In this document: piece by piece, positions 6,271 through 11,442 of the stretch
Layout of the letters: every line of letters starts with the position of its first letter
Numbering within the stretch: the stretch's first letter is position 1
DNA from: Candidatus Omnitrophota bacterium
Lineage (GTDB): Bacteria > Ratteibacteria > UBA8468 > B48-G9 > JAFGKM01
Direction: 5' to 3'
DNA: 11,442 nt
Assembly (NCBI GenBank): GCA_022704985.1
Contig: JAKJFI010000018.1
Span: 1-11,442, forward strand
Made by a program: the position numbers and the translations under genes
Notes under the pieces: generated by a model
Seen by the model: only the letters and a program-made list of their open reading frames with translations
The model's database searches: none
What the model was told of the DNA's origin: nothing

Positions 6271-8142
6271 ATGAAACGTCTACTTAACCTGTGGCTGATA
6301 CTTCTTCTTTTGCTGTCGATACCGGGCGCCTTAAACGCGCAGCAGCAAAAGGCCGACCTCGACACGATGTATATGCAAGCGGTCAACAGCTACTACTCCA
6401 AAAATTACGCTGAAGCCATTACTCTCTTCCGGAAAATTCAGGGGGTTGACCCTAACTTCAGGTCAAGCCAGGTGAGCAGATTTATACGTGTCGCTGAAAC
6501 GCAACTTGGCAAACTCGGCGTCAAGAAGATATATAAGCCGGCAGAACAGAAGTCCACGGAGGTAGAGGTAGTCCAGGAAGGAGAATATGAAACTTTCGCA
6601 AAGGCCGCTCAAAAGGTACTGCTTGACACTTACGCGTTCCTTCAGGAAATTCAGGCAAGGCATAATATAGCGGATTTCGAGATGCTGGAACCGGATTCTA
6701 CCATAAAGATGGCAAAGCAGGCATACGAGGTCAAGCAATTCTCCGAGTCGATACGCCTGGCCAACAAGGCCCGTATGCAGGTGGAGCAGATTGTGCAGAA
6801 AAGAGCGGAAGCGGAAAAACCCGCGCTGGGCATCGTAGGAACCACGCCTGTCACCCTGAATTTGAGCAATAGCGACCTGGAACAGACTCTGAAGCTGATA
6901 TACGACCTGACTGGGGCGAACATAATTCTGAGCAAGGGCATCACCGGCAGGGTCACGATAAACGTCAAGGATATCCCTTTGCAGAAAGTGCTTGACCTGA
7001 TATGCGAAGCGAACAGGCTCAAGTATATAGAAGAGGATAAGGTTATCAAGGTGATGACGGAGACAGAATACGACACACGTGCAAAGGCGGTCAAGGAGAA
7101 AAGCAGAAGGGTGTTTAATGTTTTCTACGGGGATGCGGCGCTTATCGCCAAATCGCTAAGGGAAACGTTCAAGATGGAGACTATCGTCCATGACCCGCGG
7201 ACAAACTCAATCATGGTTGACGTGAACAACCCGACATTGCTGCAGCAGATACAGGATATGATATCCTCTCTCGATATGCCGATTTCACAGGTTCTTCTGG
7301 AAGCCAAGATTGTAGAGATTGCACTATCCAAGGAGAATTCCTTCTCAATAGACTGGTTGATAAGCTCCAAGATGATTAAAAGCATAGATACCGTCTTAAC
7401 GGGTCCGCGTTTCGGGACCAATCCGGGGTTTACGCCGGGGATCTCTTCCAGTCTGCCTGCGGGTTTCTCCTTCGGACTGACAAACAATGACGTGAACAGC
7501 CTTATAAGCGCGCTTGCAACACAGGGCGATGTCAAACTTATCCAGTCCCCAAAAATTATGTGCCTTAACGGTACAACTGCGATAATCAGGGTTGTTCAGA
7601 ACTTTCCCTATATCATACCCGAATACCAGCAGACTTATAACCCGACGACCGGAGCTCTTACGGGCAGTCAGCAGACGGTGACGGTATACGAAGAAGACGT
7701 TGGCACGGAGTTTGAAGTAACCCCGATTATTCAGAGAAACCGTACGGTTTTCCTGACCATGAATATATATGATTCGCGTCTTGTTGAAGTGAGAAAACTT
7801 ACCGCCATTGCCGCCGGGCTGACGTATGAGACCGAACAGCCTATAATCTCCACGCGGGAGACCACTCAGAACGTTACCCTCTTTGACGGACAGACACTGG
7901 TCATAGGCGGCATGATACAGCACAGGGAAGAGCAGTCTGAAACAGGAGTGCCTTTTCTGCGAAGAATTCCGGTGCTGGGCTATCTTTTCAAAAAGCCGAA
8001 GTACACCAAGTCAACCGATGAACTGCTGATGTTTCTCACCCCTTATATTGTAACCACATATCAGGAGGGGGAGACGGTCAGCAGACCAGACCTGAATAAA
8101 ACGGAAAAAGAAATTGACGGCGGCTTGCTTGAGAAGTTTTAA
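6271..8142 (+). CDS. PilQ/GspD-family outer-membrane secretin with an N-terminal TPR-like region
   Basis: Secretins form the gated outer-membrane ring through which pili or secreted proteins exit. Residues 1-23 are a signal peptide (basic start, Leu-rich core, ending near ALNA). Residues 28-85 look like a TPR unit (YMQAVNSYYSKNYAEAITLF), followed by a second helical region to about 180. An STN/N0-type domain follows at 194-265 (VTLNLSNSDLEQTLKLI, ITGRVTINVKDIPLQKVLDL), then one N1-type KH-like domain at 281-337 (YGDAALIAKSLRETF, HDPRTNSIMV). The secretin barrel spans about 340-600 and includes GQTLVIGGMI and the hallmark VPFLRRIPVLGYLF (560-573). Its 623 aa is in the family range, but it has no AMIN domain as in classical PilQ and fewer N-domains than GspD. 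It directly follows the PilP-like gene, as pilQ follows pilP, so PilQ is the likeliest role. Confidence 0.9.
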   Translation: MKRLLNLWLILLLLLSIPGALNAQQQKADLDTMYMQAVNSYYSKNYAEAITLFRKIQGVDPNFRSSQVSRFIRVAETQLGKLGVKKIYKPAEQKSTEVEVVQEGEYETFAKAAQKVLLDTYAFLQEIQARHNIADFEMLEPDSTIKMAKQAYEVKQFSESIRLANKARMQVEQIVQKRAEAEKPALGIVGTTPVTLNLSNSDLEQTLKLIYDLTGANIILSKGITGRVTINVKDIPLQKVLDLICEANRLKYIEEDKVIKVMTETEYDTRAKAVKEKSRRVFNVFYGDAALIAKSLRETFKMETIVHDPRTNSIMVDVNNPTLLQQIQDMISSLDMPISQVLLEAKIVEIALSKENSFSIDWLISSKMIKSIDTVLTGPRFGTNPGFTPGISSSLPAGFSFGLTNNDVNSLISALATQGDVKLIQSPKIMCLNGTTAIIRVVQNFPYIIPEYQQTYNPTTGALTGSQQTVTVYEEDVGTEFEVTPIIQRNRTVFLTMNIYDSRLVEVRKLTAIAAGLTYETEQPIISTRETTQNVTLFDGQTLVIGGMIQHREEQSETGVPFLRRIPVLGYLFKKPKYTKSTDELLMFLTPYIVTTYQEGETVSRPDLNKTEKEIDGGLLEKF

Positions 8143-8258
8143 GTGTTTCGATTACAGGTCTCTGACGGTAAAATATAAAAGGGACGAGTGGAGGATGGGC
8201 AGACCTGATTCTGCTGGAGGAATTTGCATCGTAAGATGAACGGGTCAAGGAGGATAGG
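8143..8258 (+). promoter_or_regulatory. 116-nt intergenic leader, possible internal promoter and inverted repeat
   Basis: This is the largest protein-gene gap in the window. ATTACA (8151-8156) and TATAAA (8174-8179) are 17 nt apart and could be a moderate sigma70 promoter for the HEAT, gspD-like and gspE genes. A perfect 7-bp inverted repeat, CAGGTCT (8155-8161) and AGACCTG (8201-8207), brackets the -10 box with 39 nt between arms. AAGGAGGA at 8247-8254 is a strong ribosome-binding site for ATG 8259. No terminator is seen after the secretin 1 stop. Confidence 0.35.
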
Positions 8259-9332
8259 ATGCATAACAAAAGGGGTTTTCTTTTAATTGCGACAACGGTT
8301 CTCACACTGGCTTTTTTCGTACAGCTTAACGGTCAGACCGCTTCAAAAACAACAACAAAAAGCACGAGCGGTCGGAGTTCTACCACGTTCAGGGATAAAA
8401 AAGAGGATGAAAAGCGCAGGGGAGCCGCAAGGGATTTTATTATGGCGGTAATAGGAGGGATGCTGAGACATCCGGATCCAGCTGTCAGGAAACAGACCAT
8501 ACAGTCCATATCCAGGGGCATGATAAGCGGTGAAGGGACAAGCAACAGAAGCAATTCGGAGAAAGGCGGCATAAGGAGTCTCTTTGCCATGGGCTATGAT
8601 AACAACAGCGGGGGGTCGAGAGATGACGAGACATCAACGGGCGTTGGCGGGGCGGTCTTTATCCCTGACCTATACGTGCTGCTTTCCGATCCGGACCCCG
8701 AAGTAAGAGACATTGCTGCGGTCGGACTGGACATGATTTTTCAGACGGAAACGACACTTTTGAGATTCATGAACGACCCGGAGCCGCTCATAAGGAAATA
8801 TGCGACACAGATATATTCCAAAAAAGGTTTTTTATTCTCGAACAATGAAAGGAGCTCAAGAAGTGACAACGAGGATATGAGTCAGGTAAGCGACCTGCTT
8901 GCGCTCAGGACGATGCTTGTGCATCTGAAGTACGAGAAAGAACCGGGGGTGAGAAAAGCTATAGTGGATTCTATTGACTGGTATATAAGAAGCGGAGGAA
9001 GTGAGCAAGACGGAAGGAGCGGCAGTAACAATCAGTTCGCGGGAGACATGTTTGGTGTTGACGTTGCATTGCTGACGAAATATCTCAATGATGAAAATCC
9101 GGAATTGAGGAAACAGGCGATAAAAACGATAGCTCTCAGGGAAGTCAGCGACGACGTGTTAATGAAATTGATGGAGAGATACCGCGTTGAGGATGACGAG
9201 GCAGTGAAAAAGGAATTGATGACCGCCCTTGATACCATAAGAGCTGTGCAGTACTACAAGAGAGAGAGGGATGGAAGGGGTGGAGCGGGAGGTTCTCTTC
9301 CTTCAAGGGTGCTGCCTGGAGCTGATAGGTAA
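8259..9332 (+). CDS. Exported HEAT-repeat protein of unknown role
   Basis: This 357-aa protein starts with a basic N-terminus and a hydrophobic stretch (residues 6-23), which reads as a signal peptide with cleavage near 24-28; a membrane anchor is possible. The mature part holds about six HEAT-like helical units, each marked by a D/E-x-P-x-(V/L)-R-K turn: PDPAVRKQ (72-79), DPDPEVRD (144-151), NDPEPLIRK (172-180), EPGVRK (228-233), NDENPELRK (277-285) and EDDEAVKKE (311-319). The units are separated by Gly/Ser/Asn/Asp-rich loops at about 90-132, 195-208 and 245-262, and the C-terminus is Gly/Arg-rich. HEAT arrays bind proteins and I see no enzymatic motif. Its place between two secretins in the same direction suggests a periplasmic scaffold or assembly factor for one of them, which is inference only. 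The ribosome-binding site AAGGAGGA supports the start at 8259. Confidence 0.8.
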   Translation: MHNKRGFLLIATTVLTLAFFVQLNGQTASKTTTKSTSGRSSTTFRDKKEDEKRRGAARDFIMAVIGGMLRHPDPAVRKQTIQSISRGMISGEGTSNRSNSEKGGIRSLFAMGYDNNSGGSRDDETSTGVGGAVFIPDLYVLLSDPDPEVRDIAAVGLDMIFQTETTLLRFMNDPEPLIRKYATQIYSKKGFLFSNNERSSRSDNEDMSQVSDLLALRTMLVHLKYEKEPGVRKAIVDSIDWYIRSGGSEQDGRSGSNNQFAGDMFGVDVALLTKYLNDENPELRKQAIKTIALREVSDDVLMKLMERYRVEDDEAVKKELMTALDTIRAVQYYKRERDGRGGAGGSLPSRVLPGADR

Positions 9333-9352
9333 ACTTACAGACCTTAGATACA

Positions 9353-10957
9353 ATGAGAAAAAGAACTGGATTTGCCGTGTGTACAGTGTTTTTTTTTCTT
9401 TTGCTGACGCGCTGTTCTGCAAAAGACTTTGTCCTTAATTTCAATGATGTTGACATACGCACCTTCGTGAAATTTGTGGGAGAATTCAGTAAGGAAAACT
9501 ACGTCATAGATCCTGCCGTTAAGGGAAACATAACCATATATTCCAACAGGCCCGTACCTTCAGGAGAGATAGAGACGATATTCAAGGCTGTTCTCAACCT
9601 GTACGGTTTTTCCGTTGTCAGGGATGGCGCAATATCTAAAATTATCCCGTCCAGCGATGCCAGAATACGGGTAAAAGATATCAATGTGGGACCCGTGCCT
9701 GCAGACAGGATGGAAGATTTTCTCATACAGATAATACCTTTAAAGCACTACCCTCCGGACGTAATTTCGCAGATACTTGCTCCTTATATAACAAAGGGCG
9801 GACAGATTACTGTAGATAGCCGGACTAACAGCCTGGTTGTTTCCGACGTCGGCGCAAGCGTGGCGAAGATACAGGATATTATCAGCAAGATTGACGTACC
9901 GAGCCCTCCGGGCAAGGAAGTTCTGAAAATCTACCGTCTTGAAAATGCGGAGGCCGAAGAAATTGCAAAGATTCTAACCCAGCTTCTTGCCAGACCGAGA
10001 CAGCCGGTGCGCAGGGGAGAAGTTCCTGCGATTCAGCCGTCGGTTGTCGCCGCAAAGGCAACAAACTCGCTTATCGTCAACGCCGAGCCTGATGATTTTG
10101 ATAACATTGAAAGCATCATCAAGGAGCTGGACGTTCTCAGCAACCAGGTTTTGATAGAAGCTTTGATTGTAGAGGTTTCATACGAAACTTCTCAGAAGAT
10201 AGGGATAGAATGGGCGGGAACAGATACGTTTGATGACGGCAAATTTACCGGCGGCGGGGGAACCAAGTTCGGTTATATAGAGAGCTATGCAAGAACGGGT
10301 ATAGCTCCTGAAGGTCTTTCAATAGGATTTTTCAAAGGCAACCTGGCATACCCTCTTGACGTAGGCGCCCTGATTAATCTTTATGCCAAGGATACGCATT
10401 TCAACATACTCTCTACGCCCCAGATAATGACAATGGATAACACTGAGGCAATTTTCAATGTGAGCGAGAATGTACCGTATCTGAAGGAAACAAGATTCTA
10501 CAGCAGTACCGTCGGTTCTACGGATGATACCATAAAAAGTTACGACTACAAGGATGTTGGCATAATACTCAAGATTACGCCCCAGATAAGCCAGGATAAA
10601 TATGTGCGTCTTAAAATATCCCAGGAAGTGACAAAAGTTATAGAAGGCAGTACTACCGAAGCTCTGACAACGGCGAAACGTGCTGTTGATACCACGCTGA
10701 TAGTTCCCAATAAGAAGACAATAGTTCTGGGTGGATTGGTAAGGGATGATGCCGAGAATTCTGTGCAGAAGGTGCCTTTTCTTGGAGATATTCCTTTGTT
10801 AGGACGATTGTTCAGGCACGATTCCAAGAAGACTACCAAGACCAATCTTCTGATTTTTATTACCCCGCATATAATGACTACTTTCGAGGAAGCCGAGGCG
10901 ATGAAGGTCGAGAAAGAGAAGATTCTGGAAGCAAACAAAAAGAAAGATGGAAAATAA
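9353..10957 (+). CDS. gspD: GspD-like type II secretion secretin (second secretin)
   Basis: This is the outer-membrane channel of a type II-like system, 534 aa. A signal peptide covers residues 1-23 (Phe/Leu-rich, ending CSA before KDF). The N0 domain (26-95) opens with FVLNFNDVDIRTFVKFVGEF and continues VKGNITIYSNRPVPSGE, a good GspD match. N1 is at 124-182 (IIPLKHYPPDVISQILAPYI, DSRTNSLVVSD) and one further KH-like domain (N2 or N3) at 190-263 (YRLENAEAEEIAKIL, KATNSLIVNAEPDD). The secretin core runs from 265 to about 515, with KKTIVLGGLVRDD and the hallmark VPFLGDIPLLGRLF (474-487). Classical GspD has four N-domains and about 650 aa, so one domain appears missing. It lies 20 nt after the HEAT gene with no clear ribosome-binding site, which suggests coupled translation. 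Its stop overlaps the gspE start by 11 nt. It differs clearly from the upstream secretin in both N-terminal architecture and sequence. Confidence 0.92.
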   Translation: MRKRTGFAVCTVFFFLLLTRCSAKDFVLNFNDVDIRTFVKFVGEFSKENYVIDPAVKGNITIYSNRPVPSGEIETIFKAVLNLYGFSVVRDGAISKIIPSSDARIRVKDINVGPVPADRMEDFLIQIIPLKHYPPDVISQILAPYITKGGQITVDSRTNSLVVSDVGASVAKIQDIISKIDVPSPPGKEVLKIYRLENAEAEEIAKILTQLLARPRQPVRRGEVPAIQPSVVAAKATNSLIVNAEPDDFDNIESIIKELDVLSNQVLIEALIVEVSYETSQKIGIEWAGTDTFDDGKFTGGGGTKFGYIESYARTGIAPEGLSIGFFKGNLAYPLDVGALINLYAKDTHFNILSTPQIMTMDNTEAIFNVSENVPYLKETRFYSSTVGSTDDTIKSYDYKDVGIILKITPQISQDKYVRLKISQEVTKVIEGSTTEALTTAKRAVDTTLIVPNKKTIVLGGLVRDDAENSVQKVPFLGDIPLLGRLFRHDSKKTTKTNLLIFITPHIMTTFEEAEAMKVEKEKILEANKKKDGK

Positions 10958-11442
10958 ATCCGTTCTATGGATAGAAAATCCGGAAGATATGGTTGACCCG
11001 GAGTTGCTCACCTCCTTTCCGTACGCTTTTTTGAAAAACAATTGTCTCCTTCCGCTCAAGAATACAGACGGGGAAATAATAATAGTGACCGATGATCCGC
11101 TCAAGACCGATATAGGAGAAATACGGTCGCGGCTGAACGCAGAAGTTAAAATCGCCCTTGCATCGACCGAGAATATCCAGAGGTGTCTTGACAAATTTTA
11201 CTACCATCCCAGTTCTTCTAAAAAAGTCATTGACGACCTTAAATCAGAGGATATGCTGCATCTCGAGGAAGACCTTGATATTGTTGACGGGATGAATCTT
11301 CTCGACCTTGCCAACAAGGCGCCCATAATACGTCTGGTAAACCAGATTCTGTACAGAGCAATCTCCATGAGAGCGAGCGACGTTCACATACAGGGAGGAG
11401 AAACTAATCTCAAGGTGAGATACAGGATTGACGGAGTGCTGC
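10947..11442 (+). CDS. gspE: GspE/PilB-type assembly ATPase, N-terminal part (3' end outside the window)
   Basis: This cytoplasmic hexameric ATPase powers (pseudo)pilus assembly. The frame from ATG 10947 is open to the right edge, giving 165 codons of a protein normally about 500-570 aa. Residues 20-90 form the usual N-terminal MshEN-like domain (FPYAFLKNNCLLPLKNTDGE, then IIIVTDDPLK and IQRCLDKFY). The start of the N2/PAS-like domain of the ATPase is unmistakable: LLDLANKAPIIRLVNQIL (118-135), ASDVHI (143-148), and the RYRIDGVL motif at the edge. The Walker A and B motifs would lie beyond the window. The ATG overlaps the secretin stop by 11 nt, and no strong ribosome-binding site is visible. 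An in-frame ATG at 10989 is a less likely start. gspD-gspE order matches type II secretion operons. PilB is the alternative name. Confidence 0.92.
   Translation, partial: MENKSVLWIENPEDMVDPELLTSFPYAFLKNNCLLPLKNTDGEIIIVTDDPLKTDIGEIRSRLNAEVKIALASTENIQRCLDKFYYHPSSSKKVIDDLKSEDMLHLEEDLDIVDGMNLLDLANKAPIIRLVNQILYRAISMRASDVHIQGGETNLKVRYRIDGVL

Noticed and set aside
8195..8239. A 14-codon open frame in the 116-nt gap
   Set aside because: It is very short, the purine tract GTGGAGG is almost touching its ATG, and it has no recognisable feature; it could be a leader peptide but there is no support.
9404..9418. Lipobox-like LLTRC in the signal peptide of secretin 2
   Set aside because: Arg directly before the Cys is not accepted in canonical lipoboxes; cleavage after CSA by signal peptidase I is more likely.
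1..11442. CRISPR arrays, insertion sequences, att sites, transposases or phage genes
   Set aside because: No regularly spaced repeats, transposase motifs or terminal inverted repeats were seen; all genes are consistent with vertical chromosomal content.

Overview
The window is one strand-consistent block from a bacterial chromosome: every supported gene lies on the + strand, spacing is tight (several start/stop overlaps), GC content is moderate, and Shine-Dalgarno sites are present before most genes. Protein families point to a diderm (two-membrane) bacterium, because two outer-membrane secretins are encoded. The PilM/PilN and PilO-like proteins are divergent from the proteobacterial forms. 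This suggests an uncultivated lineage, possibly in the PVC/Omnitrophota/Elusimicrobia neighbourhood, but that placement is an inference I cannot test here.

Layout. (1) Positions 1-1603 hold housekeeping translation and division genes: the 3' half of pheT, a zapA-like gene overlapping it, a strong sigma70-type promoter formed partly by the last codons of zapA, and an initiator tRNA gene (CAU anticodon) with unusual identity features. (2) Positions 1658-8142 are a syntenic equivalent of the type IV pilus alignment operon pilM-N-O-P-Q, remodelled. PilM and PilN are fused into one GspL-like bitopic protein, PilO is a divergent 249-aa protein, the PilP/GspC-like protein carries a very large charged cytoplasmic extension, and the secretin has a TPR-like helical front end. 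(3) Positions 8143-9332 contain a 116-nt leader and an exported HEAT-repeat protein. (4) Positions 9353-11442 hold a second, GspD-like secretin and the start of a GspE/PilB-type assembly ATPase that runs off the right edge.

Working model (inference). The fused PilMN, PilO and PilP/GspC-like proteins would form an inner-membrane and periplasmic alignment platform reaching the N0 domain of a secretin. The GspE-type ATPase would power pseudopilus or pilus assembly. What is unusual is that one apparent operon carries two different secretins separated by a HEAT protein. It therefore reads as a hybrid between a type IV pilus machine and a type II secretion system. The platform protein GspF/PilC and the (pseudo)pilins are not in the window and may lie downstream.
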